A stretch of 64,000 nucleotides of DNA, from positions 248,001 through 312,000 of the forward strand of contig JACKQF010000001.1 in the NCBI GenBank assembly GCA_024232965.1, read 5' to 3'. The DNA comes from Verrucomicrobiaceae bacterium (GTDB taxonomy: Bacteria > Verrucomicrobiota > Verrucomicrobiia > Verrucomicrobiales > Verrucomicrobiaceae). The position numbers and the translations under genes are program-made. The notes under the pieces are model-generated. The model did not search any database. It saw nothing but the letters and a program-made list of their open reading frames with translations, and was not told the DNA's origin. This document shows positions 35,921 through 44,156 of the stretch, in pieces. The stretch's first letter is position 1; the number at the start of each line of letters is the position of its first letter.

Positions 35921-36072
35921 GTGTTTCGGGCCGCCGCAATTAGTTTTTACGTTTCGGGAGAGGCGAGAGGTAAATTCGGTGAAGCAGTCGCTGTTTCAGG
36001 GGCGAGACCAGCGTGATTTCGCATTTCAGGCTTTGAGTTTGGCCGGGGATTGGGGAATAGCTGCCCCTGCCC

Positions 36073-37188
36073 ATGCCCGCCCTGCCATCATTGCTTGGAT
36101 CAACCCTTGAAGAACTCACTGCGACCTTCGCAGAATGGGGCGAATCAAAGTTCCGTGCGAAGCAGGTCGTGGATTGGGTGTTTGCGAAGCGGGTGGAGAG
36201 CTTTGAGGACATGACGACGCTTTCGAAAGCGTTGCGCGAGAAGTTGGCGGAAAATTATTCGCTGCGCACGATGCGGGTCAGCACGGTGACCGGATCTGAG
36301 GACACGACGCGCAAACTTTTGCTGAGGCTGGAAGATGGGCGCTTCGTGGAAACGGTGCTGATCCCGGCCTCCACCTCTCTCTATGGTGAGCGCGCAGATC
36401 GGCTGACGCTCTGCGTTTCGAGTCAGGTGGGATGTGCCTACGATTGCAAGTTTTGCGCCAGCGGATTGGCGGGATTTACGCGCAATCTGACGGCTGCGGA
36501 GATTGTTGAGCAGGTGGTGCAGGCGGAGAAGGTGGCGGCGGATCGGGTGGACAACATCGTCTTCATGGGCATGGGGGAGCCGCTGGCAAATTTCTCTCAG
36601 CTCGTGCGTGCGATTGAGGTGCTCAATGCCGACTGGGGCATCCGTATCGGAGCGCGGCGCATGACGGTTTCGACGAGTGGCGTGGCTCCGCAGATCAAGA
36701 AGCTGGCAGACATCGCCCCACAGATTCGATTGGCGATCTCCTTGCACGGGGCCAGTGATGAGGTGCGGGATCTGATCATGCCGGTGAATCGGAAGTATCC
36801 GCTCGCGGAGCTCTTTGAAGCGCTGACTTATTGGAAGCAGCATCGCAAACAACGGCTGACTTTTGAATACATCCTCATTGAGGACGTGAACGATGGTCTG
36901 GATCAGGCGCGGCTCTTGGTGAAACGGGCTCGCGCCGTGGATGCCAAGGTCAATTTGATCCCTTACAACACCGTGGACGGCCTGGAGTGGAAGCGGCCTT
37001 CGGAGGCTCGTCAGGATGCCTTTTGGGATGTCCTCAACCAAGCCGGGGTGCAGGCCACGTTGCGGCGCGAAAAGGGCCACGACATCGCGGCGGCCTGCGG
37101 TCAGTTGCGGCTGAAACAGGAGACCGAGTTGGGCATCATCGAATCGCCGATCCCGCAAAAGCGCATCACGATTGGATCGGGGAGTTAG
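36073..37188 (+). CDS. rlmN: Dual-specificity 23S rRNA/tRNA (adenine-C2) methyltransferase
   Basis: Radical-SAM enzyme methylating A2503 of 23S rRNA and A37 of some tRNAs. The 371-residue protein has the CxxxCxxC cluster site C121-AYD-C125-KF-C128, VFMGMGEPLAN, LAISLHGASDEVR, FEYILIEDVND and the C-terminal AAACGQL with the second catalytic cysteine region. The N-terminal FRAKQVVDWVFAKRV domain is typical of RlmN and Cfr; length and context favour RlmN. No Shine-Dalgarno sequence precedes the ATG. Confidence 0.93.
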   Translation: MPALPSLLGSTLEELTATFAEWGESKFRAKQVVDWVFAKRVESFEDMTTLSKALREKLAENYSLRTMRVSTVTGSEDTTRKLLLRLEDGRFVETVLIPASTSLYGERADRLTLCVSSQVGCAYDCKFCASGLAGFTRNLTAAEIVEQVVQAEKVAADRVDNIVFMGMGEPLANFSQLVRAIEVLNADWGIRIGARRMTVSTSGVAPQIKKLADIAPQIRLAISLHGASDEVRDLIMPVNRKYPLAELFEALTYWKQHRKQRLTFEYILIEDVNDGLDQARLLVKRARAVDAKVNLIPYNTVDGLEWKRPSEARQDAFWDVLNQAGVQATLRREKGHDIAAACGQLRLKQETELGIIESPIPQKRITIGSGS

Positions 37189-37246
37189 GTGGGGCGGAAT
37201 TCGGAATGTAGGAACTGAGTCTTTTGGCTCTTTCTAGGCGCGGCAT

Positions 37247-37687
37247 TCACGCCCTCTTCGCCTGATCTTTGCGGCCGGCGGCGTAGGCTTCGAAGACTTG
37301 TTTGATCTCGTCGCGGACGCGGCGGAAGACGGCGAATTGTTCGTCCTCGGTTCCGGTGGCGTGGGCGGGATCGTCGAAGGGGAAGTGGTGACGATTGACC
37401 TGTCCTGGGAAGATCGGGCAGGCTTGGTCGGCATTGCCGCACACGGTGATGATGGTCTCGACGGGCCGCGTGAGGAATTCGTCCAGGTGCTTGGAAGTGT
37501 GGCTGGCGATATCGATGCCGATTTCTGCCATGGCACGAATGGCCAGGGGATGGACGTAACCGGCGGGTTTGGAGCCAGCGCTAGCGACTTCATACTCCGT
37601 GCCGAGCGCGCGGCGGAGGATACCTTCGGCGAGATGGGAGCGGCAGCTATTGCCGGTGCAGAGGACGAGGATGAGCGGGGGAGTCAT
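37247..37687 (-). CDS. arsC: Thioredoxin-coupled arsenate reductase
   Basis: Reduces arsenate to arsenite. The 146-residue protein has the low-molecular-weight phosphatase loop C10-TGNS-C15-R16 at its N-terminus and the resolving cysteines C83 and C90 (TVCGNADQACP), matching the Cys10/Cys82/Cys89 relay of the thioredoxin-dependent family. It is the last gene of an xthA-aquaporin-DUF6428-arsC operon. The start at 37687 places the P-loop correctly; an upstream open frame is rejected. It lies 58 bp from the convergent rlmN stop. Confidence 0.9.
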   Translation of the reverse strand: MTPPLILVLCTGNSCRSHLAEGILRRALGTEYEVASAGSKPAGYVHPLAIRAMAEIGIDIASHTSKHLDEFLTRPVETIITVCGNADQACPIFPGQVNRHHFPFDDPAHATGTEDEQFAVFRRVRDEIKQVFEAYAAGRKDQAKRA

Positions 37688-37706
37688 TTTGAGGAAAGGG
37701 TATCGA

Positions 37707-38138
37707 TCAGGCGCAGCAGCCGGAGTCGGGTAGGCACTTTTCTTTGGCCAAACAATCGGTGTGCTTCCAGCCGAGATGAAAGGCCAGAGCGCCATCGATG
37801 ATCTCGTGGGCGATGACGGGAAATTGCGCGGTCAGGTCGTCTTCGTATTCGACTTCGACTGGGAGATCCTGGCTGGGCAGGACATCCCCTGCGATGGTGA
37901 AGATCTGCTCTAGCTTTCCGGCGACGAGGCGGTGGTCGGTGTCATTGGCCACCCAGGTTTGCAGGAGGCAGGTCTCGATGCTGCGCCGAGTGCCACCGCA
38001 GTCGATGAAGTTCTTTTTCACATGCCCGACCTCGGTGACGTGAAAGTGGCTGGGGACCAGACCTCCATCAGGGAGGATGAGCAGCAGGGGCTTGTCGGAG
38101 TGGGCGCAAAGTTGAGCGCGAAAGTCGGTGAGTGTCAT
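37707..38138 (-). CDS. DUF6428-like protein next to arsC
   Basis: A 143-residue protein with three Cys-containing segments (NFIDCGGTRRSIETC, HTDCLAKEKCLP and the terminal DSGCCA). The C-terminal CLAKEKCLPDSGCCA cluster looks like a thiol metal(loid) site. The family is repeatedly found beside arsC, and I infer a role in arsenic handling. Its start overlaps the aquaporin stop (TAATG, 38136-38140) and it ends 19 bp before arsC. Confidence 0.72.
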   Translation of the reverse strand: MTLTDFRAQLCAHSDKPLLLILPDGGLVPSHFHVTEVGHVKKNFIDCGGTRRSIETCLLQTWVANDTDHRLVAGKLEQIFTIAGDVLPSQDLPVEVEYEDDLTAQFPVIAHEIIDGALAFHLGWKHTDCLAKEKCLPDSGCCA

Positions 38139-38797
38139 TAGGAAGGTTTGGTTTCGGGGCTGCGGAGAATGCGATTGAGGGGCACGGCGATCGCTGCGCC
38201 GATGCAGGGTGCTGTCAGATAGATCCAAAGATCCGCCAGATGCCCACTGACCAGTGCCGGTGAAAGCGACCGCGCAGGATTCATCGATGCACCACAGACG
38301 GGTCCGGCAAACATCGCCTCAAGGGCAATGACGGAGCCGACGGTGATCCCTGCCGTGATACCCTTTTCTTTGGAACCGGTGGAGACGCTGAGGATCGTCT
38401 GCATTAGGAACCACGTCAGCACGATCTCCAGCACAAAGCTCTGCCACCAGGGGCCAGCAGGCAGCGTGGCACCCAGCGTTCCGCCGTTGGGAAAGAGCAG
38501 TCGCAGCAGCCCGCTGGCGGCCAGTGCACCGCAGACTTGTGCCACCATGTACGGAATGATCAGTGCCCTCGGAAATCTGCCTGCGACGGCAAAGCCCAGC
38601 GTGACCGCCGGATTCAGGTGGGCACCGCTGATATCGCCAAAGGTGTAAATCAATGCCAGCACCACTAGGCCAAAGGTCAACGCGATCCCTGCATGACCAA
38701 TGCTGCCTGGCATGACCGTATCGATGACGACGGCCCCGGTGCCCGCAAAGACAAGGACAAAGGTGCCAAGCACTTCTGCGAGGAGTTTTTGTTTCAT
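38138..38797 (-). CDS. MIP-family aquaglyceroporin-like channel
   Basis: A 219-residue channel with six membrane segments and two NPA boxes, HLNPAVT and SMNPARS. AEVLGTFVLVFAGTGAV is the standard N-terminal helix. In the operon with arsC it probably lets arsenite leave the cell down its gradient, as AqpS does in the Sinorhizobium ars operon. The start at 38797 is fixed by ATGA overlap with the xthA stop, and its stop overlaps the next start. No ArsB or Acr3 pump is adjacent. Confidence 0.85.
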   Translation of the reverse strand: MKQKLLAEVLGTFVLVFAGTGAVVIDTVMPGSIGHAGIALTFGLVVLALIYTFGDISGAHLNPAVTLGFAVAGRFPRALIIPYMVAQVCGALAASGLLRLLFPNGGTLGATLPAGPWWQSFVLEIVLTWFLMQTILSVSTGSKEKGITAGITVGSVIALEAMFAGPVCGASMNPARSLSPALVSGHLADLWIYLTAPCIGAAIAVPLNRILRSPETKPS

Positions 38798-39567
38798 GAG
38801 GCGATCTGCATTTCTACCGGGCAATGGTCAGAGCCAAAAACATCCGTGCGGATGGTGCAAGTCTTCAATTTTGACTTTAGCGACACGGACGCCAGCCAGT
38901 AATCGAGCCGCCATCCGATGTTATTCAGCCTCGCCGCACCACCCGTGCGCATCGTCCACCAGGTATAGAGACCGGGGCTTTGATCAAACTCCCGCAGCAC
39001 ATCCACAAAGCCTGCGTCCAGGTGCTGGGTGAAGCTCTCGCGCTCCTGATCGCTAAACCCTGGGTTCTTGCGATTGGACTTCGGATTCGCCAGATCGATC
39101 TCCTTGTGCGCGCAATTCAGATCACCACAGGCCAGCACTGGCTTCGTCTGGTTTAGCTTGGTCAAGTGGGCGCGATAGGCTTCGTCCCACCGTAGGCGGT
39201 AGGGCAGTCGGGCTAGTTCTGCCTGGGCGTTCGGGGTATAGACATTCACGAGATAAAACCCCGGAAACTCCAGCGTGATGACGCGCCCTTCCTGGTCGTG
39301 CTCTGCAATGCCGAGCCCCAGCGAGTGCAGCTTGTAGGGCACTCGCGAAAGGATGCAGGTGCCGGAGTAGCCCTTCTTCACCGCGCTATTCCACACGGCC
39401 TGATATCCGGAGAGCCACGAAAGATCCACCTGCTCTTCCTGCGCCTTGGTTTCCTGGAGGCAGAGGATGTCTGGAGCGCTAGCTGTCAGATATTCCTGCA
39501 GGCCTTTGCCCATGGCGGATCGGATCCCGTTGACGTTCCAGGTGCTGAGAGTGAGGGGGCTGGGCAT
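38794..39567 (-). CDS. xthA: Exodeoxyribonuclease III
   Basis: AP endonuclease and 3'-5' exonuclease of base-excision repair. It is 257 residues with LSTWNVNGIRS (6-16), LCLQETKAQ (about 36-44), RWDEAYRAHL, GDLNCAHKEIDL, the W-rich region YTWWTMRTGGAARLNNIGWRLDY and a terminal GSDHCPVEM, i.e. the metal and phosphate ligands. It starts at the ATG at 39567 (a further ATG at 39588 exists). It heads the arsC operon and overlaps the aquaporin start by ATGA. Confidence 0.92.
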   Translation of the reverse strand: MPSPLTLSTWNVNGIRSAMGKGLQEYLTASAPDILCLQETKAQEEQVDLSWLSGYQAVWNSAVKKGYSGTCILSRVPYKLHSLGLGIAEHDQEGRVITLEFPGFYLVNVYTPNAQAELARLPYRLRWDEAYRAHLTKLNQTKPVLACGDLNCAHKEIDLANPKSNRKNPGFSDQERESFTQHLDAGFVDVLREFDQSPGLYTWWTMRTGGAARLNNIGWRLDYWLASVSLKSKLKTCTIRTDVFGSDHCPVEMQIAS

Positions 39568-39662
39568 GAGGGGGGAATTGCTACGCATTGGAGGGGTAAG
39601 ATCAACCGAAACAGGTTTTGCATATTGAATGACAAGAGAGGGAGATCAACCCGCGGAAGTAC

Positions 39663-40595
39663 ATGCTTTCTTTGGCCATGGCTAAAACAACACTCTCCCA
39701 CAGTCGGTGGTCCCAGGCGCTCATTCTTGGCGCTTGCGGCCTTATCTCTTATACCTCTGCATTCGCGGGTCCCATGGCCAAGAATCCAGGCCCAATCGCT
39801 CCTGTTGAAGCCGTTGACTGGAAAGCCAACACCATCTCCCCAGTGGCTAACCCCATGTTCTTTGAGGATCCTGTGATCCGCACTGAAATTCGGCCCATCT
39901 TCGCCTACCATCGCATCGACGACGGATTCGTGACCAATGGCGGCCACGCGACGCTCTACGCCTTGCAGATCCGCTACGCCATCACGGATCGTCTGGCATT
40001 CATCGCCACCCAGGACGGTTATTTCTCCATCAACACCGGACTCGGCGTTGACTGGGAAGGCTGGATGGATCTCGCCGCAGGCTTCAAGTATGCGCTGATC
40101 GATGATCAAGCCAATCAGTTCATCCTGACCCCAGGCTTCACCTACAGCATCCCAATGGGCAGCAACGAAGTCTTCCAGGGCAATGGCGATGGCGACCTTG
40201 ACCTGTTCGTCTCCGCTGAAAAAGGCTTTGGCGATGCCCATGTCATGGCCAACGCAGGCTTCCGTATCCCACTGGATAGCGCCTTCAGCACCATGTTCCA
40301 TTACTCCGCGATGATCGACTACCATGTGTGCCAGTGGTTCATCCCCTTCGTTGTCGCCAACGGCTGGACGGTTGTCTCTGAAGGCAGCACCATCGGTCTC
40401 GACTCCGAAGGTTACGACGTGATCAACTTCGGCAGTTCCGCCGCAGGTGGCACCACTCAGATGACCCTCGGTGGTGGTTTCCGCACCCGTCTCACAGACA
40501 ACCTGGACTTCGGGATCGCTTATGAAAAAGCCATCCTCAGTCCCGAAGGTCTCACGGATGACCGCTTCACCTTTGACCTGAGCATCCGCTTCTAA
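39663..40595 (+). CDS. Outer-membrane beta-barrel protein
   Basis: A 310-residue protein with a signal peptide (hydrophobic core SQALILGACGLISYTSAFAG). The mature region is made of alternating strands with Tyr/Phe/Gly and ends in FTFDLSIRF, a C-terminal aromatic residue as in barrel proteins. GGHATLYALQIRYAITDRLAFIATQDGY is typical of transport-type barrels. Substrate unknown. ATG at 39663 or 39678. It ends at a hairpin terminator (40661-40696). Confidence 0.75.
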   Translation: MLSLAMAKTTLSHSRWSQALILGACGLISYTSAFAGPMAKNPGPIAPVEAVDWKANTISPVANPMFFEDPVIRTEIRPIFAYHRIDDGFVTNGGHATLYALQIRYAITDRLAFIATQDGYFSINTGLGVDWEGWMDLAAGFKYALIDDQANQFILTPGFTYSIPMGSNEVFQGNGDGDLDLFVSAEKGFGDAHVMANAGFRIPLDSAFSTMFHYSAMIDYHVCQWFIPFVVANGWTVVSEGSTIGLDSEGYDVINFGSSAAGGTTQMTLGGGFRTRLTDNLDFGIAYEKAILSPEGLTDDRFTFDLSIRF

Positions 40596-40660
40596 TTTTG
40601 GGCGGCCCCCGCCGCCATGATCCCACTTCCAGGTAACACTGGTTGGTGATGAGTAAAGTG

Positions 40661-40696
40661 ACCCGTACGAGGAACTGGGCCTCGTGCGGGTTCTTT
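40661..40696 (+). terminator. Rho-independent-type terminator of the beta-barrel gene
   Basis: ACCCGTACGAGG (40661-40672) pairs with CCTCGTGCGGGT (40680-40691) in a 12-bp stem with one G-U wobble and a 7-nt loop, followed by TTCTTT. It lies 65 bp after the plus-strand stop. Confidence 0.8.
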
Positions 40697-40867
40697 GCGT
40701 ACAGGCTGTGCGCCCGTTCCCTTGGCAAAGAGTCGATGCCGCTGAATTGCCCAGATTTCACGCGTGCCCCCCCCCGATAACAGGCCTGCATTCGTGGGGG
40801 GGATCTTTGCGCTGGTCGTGGCCCCGGCATTTACGCTAGACTCAGGCTTCGATCTTCCCGTTATCCG

Positions 40868-41323
40868 ATGTGCACCCCATCCGCCGGCCTAAAGACCCAC
40901 TCCCACTTTGCCGCCGCCTGTTTCAATGCCGCCTGGGATGACATTGACAAAGAGCACCGAACCGAAGAGGACGCCCTCCGTATGCTCGACGCCGCACACG
41001 CCTCCCTCTGGCACTGGCGGCAACGGAGCGATTGCACCCCGGAAAATCTCGCCATCGGTTACTGGCAACTCGCGCGAGTCTACGCGCTCCTTCAGGAAGC
41101 CAATCTCGCACGGCGTTACGGCCTGAAATCCTTGGAACTCACTCCGGAAGGCGATTGCTTCAATCGCGCCTTCGCCCACGAAGCCATCGCCCGGGCCGAG
41201 GGCGTTGCTGGGAACCGAGACGCCATGGCCCAGCATCTGACCCTCGCCCGACAATTCGCAGATCAGATCGCCGACGAAAAAGACGCCGCCTGGGTCCGGC
41301 AAAACCTCGATACCATCAGCTAG
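40868..41323 (+). CDS. Helical repeat-like protein of unknown function
   Basis: A 151-residue cytoplasmic protein predicted as alternating helices: FAAACFNAAWDDIDKEH, LRMLDAAHASLWHWRQR, AIGYWQLARVYALLQEA and AFAHEAIARAEGVAG. The spacing resembles TPR units but no strict consensus is met. It probably mediates protein contacts. Codon third positions are strongly C-rich compared with genes at 13-25 kb, hinting at a different origin for this region. Confidence 0.65.
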   Translation: MCTPSAGLKTHSHFAAACFNAAWDDIDKEHRTEEDALRMLDAAHASLWHWRQRSDCTPENLAIGYWQLARVYALLQEANLARRYGLKSLELTPEGDCFNRAFAHEAIARAEGVAGNRDAMAQHLTLARQFADQIADEKDAAWVRQNLDTIS

Positions 41324-41430
41324 CCATCACCCCAGAGCTCCCAGTGGAGGCAACGTCCACTCGGCTCCGTACGAAGCACTCAGCCAACGACAGCACCGAA
41401 CAATGGACACAATGCCAGCCCGCCCCATAT

Positions 41431-44100
41431 TTAGGGATCGCCGACGACGATTTCCTTGCCTCGGTTGGTGTATTCCACCGTGAAGGTCATCACGCCGTTC
41501 TGGTTGATGACCTGGCCGCGTCCCTTGTTGCCGGCGCCACCGCTGTCGGTCATTTGGGGGAAGGTGAAGCTCTTGATGGTGTCTGTTTGGCTGGTGATGC
41601 GCTGGACGGAGGTGCCTTTGCGCAGTTGCAGGGTGGGCAGGCGAAGGGCGGCATCCGTGGGGAAGCTGACGCCCGCTGTGGCTCGCCCCGTCCAAAGCGC
41701 GAGGTTAGCGGAGGCGCTACCCGTCAGGGTGGTGAGGACGGCGTAGTGGCCATTCACGGGATCGACCGCGAGGCGCTGGATGACGCCGACCTTGGGGCAA
41801 TCGCAGCCCGGCGCGTAGTCGCCCTCGCGCAGCAGCCGCAGCAGAGTGTTGTCCTCCTGCAACAGGTAGAGCGCGCAGTCGTTGCTGGCATTCACGCCAC
41901 GGCCGGAGAGCTTGGCCAGAAAGACGATGCGGGAACTGGTTGTCACTGGCCAGAATTGCAGAAAGCGGCTGAACACGACGCCGGGTTCGCCACTGGGATC
42001 GGGCTCCTGGCCTTTGCGGACCAGCAAATGCGCCACCCATTCGGTGCCGCGGTCGCTGAACAGCGCCTCGTTGTTACGGCTATTGACCCCCGTGCCGGCG
42101 AGGCTGGCGCGGAAGACCGTCCTCCAGTCGGCGGAGTTCTCAGCTAGGAAGCTGCTGAGGGTGGCGCCGCTGCCGTCATCCGCCACCTCGCCCCGCCGGG
42201 CCACTATTCTCGGTTGATAGGTGATGGCGACCCTAAAAACACCTTGATTAGTGGCGGCATCGCTTTGCAGAAACGCGGAGAAGTCGCTGCTATCTGTCAC
42301 GGAGGCCAGACGTGGGAGGAACTGCCCGAAGGGGGCAACGGCCACGCCGCCGTGTTCGTCATCCAAGGCCGCGCTCACTCCCTCCCGGATTGGACCATAA
42401 GTAAGCAAAGCCCCACCTTCAGCGCGATGCAAGACGCCTGTGTCGTTGGTTGCGGTCACACCTCCCGGACCTCGTCTCAGGGCAAAGCTGAACCCAAAAT
42501 CGCCAAAACTCCGGTTCTGCGTCGTTTCATACCACTTCTGCAGCACCGCGCCCGCCGCGATTTCATCCGCGGGATCCCCAAATCCCAGCAGCCGCACAGG
42601 CGTCGCTCCGGCGGTTTGCTGGAAGGCGACACGGTTGTTGCTGCCATTGATTCCCGGCCCTTTCACCATCGCCTCAAAGAATCCCACGGCGTCCCGATTC
42701 AGCGACGGCGGAAAGAACTTCGTCGCCACGATCCCACCGCCTAAATTCGTGACGGCGGTCTGCGCGGCCAAGTTGACCGAGCCACCGGCGGCGAGGGTAT
42801 GGAAGAGCGCCCCACCGCGGCCCCGCGTCGATCCCGGTCCGGTCAGGGTTGCACCAAAGGAAACCTCGCCTTGGCCATTGACGAAGGCATCGCCAAAGCT
42901 GGCGTAGTCCGCCTCCACAACACCCGGCGCGAAGTCGCCCTTCACCGCCACCGGTTGAAGGCTGGCGGGCGCGGAAATGTCCCGCAGAAAGTAGGCGGAG
43001 CCGGAATTGTTACCGAAATCGCCATCGCCGGGAGCGCCGAGCACCGCCCGGGTCCCACAGAGGGCTACGGATTGGCCCATAAAATCGTTGGTTGCTCCAT
43101 CTGGGGCGGTAAACGCGAAAAGTTGGGCCCCCGTTCTCAGATCGAAGAGCCGTGCTACTCCAGCGAAAAGTCCCTGCGGCGGACTCGACGCGGCACATCC
43201 CACCAGAGCTAGGTTTCCGCTCACGGACAGAGCGTGGTCAAAATACAGTCCTGGCGTCGCCACGGGCGAGTAGCCAGCTTCCACCCCGGTCACGGCATCG
43301 AAGATCCGGATCTGGTCGTTGACATCGTCACCAAACACGACGCGTCCAGCATCCATCCCCACCGAGCGGCTGAACCCACCCGTGCCGGTCCAGCGCCGGA
43401 GCAACTGCCCCGTCTTCGCGTCGTGAAGTTGAGCGCCGGGTCCGGCAAAAGAGCCTACCAGGGCGAGGTCTCCGCAGAGAGCGACGTTGCCCCCGAAGTA
43501 GTCGGTGACACCCGCATTGGCTCCCTGGGTCAGGGTGTGAATTAGCACGGGAGCTCCAGGACCCGATAGATCATACAGGTAGGCCAGACCGGAATTGGCC
43601 TTCCCACCGACCATCGCCTCGGGAGCCCCGACCAGGAGCGTCTTCCCATTGACGGCGACGCAATCGCCAAATCCTCCACCTGCCACTGGTGGCGGAATCT
43701 TCCAGAGCAGCTTTCCGTTGCGGGTATCGAAGGCAAAAACCGCGCCTTCGGCGCCCGTGTCAAATTCAGGCATCCCGACCACCGCGAGGTTGCCGCATAG
43801 AGCGAGGGACCATCCAAATAGATTGGTGCCTGGGGCAGCCGGGGGCAGCAGTTTGCGCAGATAGCGCCCGGTCCGCGCGTCGAAGAGGTGGGCCGCTCCC
43901 GCGCTCGCTCCCGCGTCGTTATTGTCGGGTTCGCCCATCAGAATGTAGCGGTCTGAGATCGCCGAGGTGAGGCCAAAACGGTTGCCAGCCTGCGCTGTGG
44001 TGGCCCTTCCGTGGAGCTTGCCGATCAGCGGTTGCAGGGCAGAGGCTGGCTGGGCGGCTGCCAGTGCCAGCAGGAGAATGATGAAGCGGAAAAAGTTCAT
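41431..44100 (-). CDS. Secreted beta-propeller protein (FG-GAP/choice-of-anchor-like), copy A
   Basis: An 889-residue protein with a signal peptide (MNFFRFIILLLALAAAQPASA). Residues about 25-420 hold repeated strands of type ALCGNLAVVGMPE, AVNGKTLLVGAPE and ALCGDLALVGSFAG, alternating with LFDARTGRYLRKL-type segments, as in FG-GAP/PQQ-type propellers. Residues about 430-780 carry a second, different repeat (GDFAPGVVEADYASFGD; EGDYAPGCDCPKVGVIQRL) and a terminal strand region (TLQLRKGTSVQRI). Role unknown; probably surface-exposed. It is a tandem paralogue of the next gene. Confidence 0.75.
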   Translation of the reverse strand: MNFFRFIILLLALAAAQPASALQPLIGKLHGRATTAQAGNRFGLTSAISDRYILMGEPDNNDAGASAGAAHLFDARTGRYLRKLLPPAAPGTNLFGWSLALCGNLAVVGMPEFDTGAEGAVFAFDTRNGKLLWKIPPPVAGGGFGDCVAVNGKTLLVGAPEAMVGGKANSGLAYLYDLSGPGAPVLIHTLTQGANAGVTDYFGGNVALCGDLALVGSFAGPGAQLHDAKTGQLLRRWTGTGGFSRSVGMDAGRVVFGDDVNDQIRIFDAVTGVEAGYSPVATPGLYFDHALSVSGNLALVGCAASSPPQGLFAGVARLFDLRTGAQLFAFTAPDGATNDFMGQSVALCGTRAVLGAPGDGDFGNNSGSAYFLRDISAPASLQPVAVKGDFAPGVVEADYASFGDAFVNGQGEVSFGATLTGPGSTRGRGGALFHTLAAGGSVNLAAQTAVTNLGGGIVATKFFPPSLNRDAVGFFEAMVKGPGINGSNNRVAFQQTAGATPVRLLGFGDPADEIAAGAVLQKWYETTQNRSFGDFGFSFALRRGPGGVTATNDTGVLHRAEGGALLTYGPIREGVSAALDDEHGGVAVAPFGQFLPRLASVTDSSDFSAFLQSDAATNQGVFRVAITYQPRIVARRGEVADDGSGATLSSFLAENSADWRTVFRASLAGTGVNSRNNEALFSDRGTEWVAHLLVRKGQEPDPSGEPGVVFSRFLQFWPVTTSSRIVFLAKLSGRGVNASNDCALYLLQEDNTLLRLLREGDYAPGCDCPKVGVIQRLAVDPVNGHYAVLTTLTGSASANLALWTGRATAGVSFPTDAALRLPTLQLRKGTSVQRITSQTDTIKSFTFPQMTDSGGAGNKGRGQVINQNGVMTFTVEYTNRGKEIVVGDP

Positions 44101-44156
44101 GGCGACGGGAAGGGGTTCGCGGTTTGGGAATCGGAGGGACGGCCGGAAGAGAGGTG

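Noticed and set aside
39588..39678. Strong divergent promoter between xthA and the beta-barrel gene
   Set aside because: A-T-rich TTTTGCATATTGAAT is present, but no pair of boxes at a suitable spacing was found on either strand.
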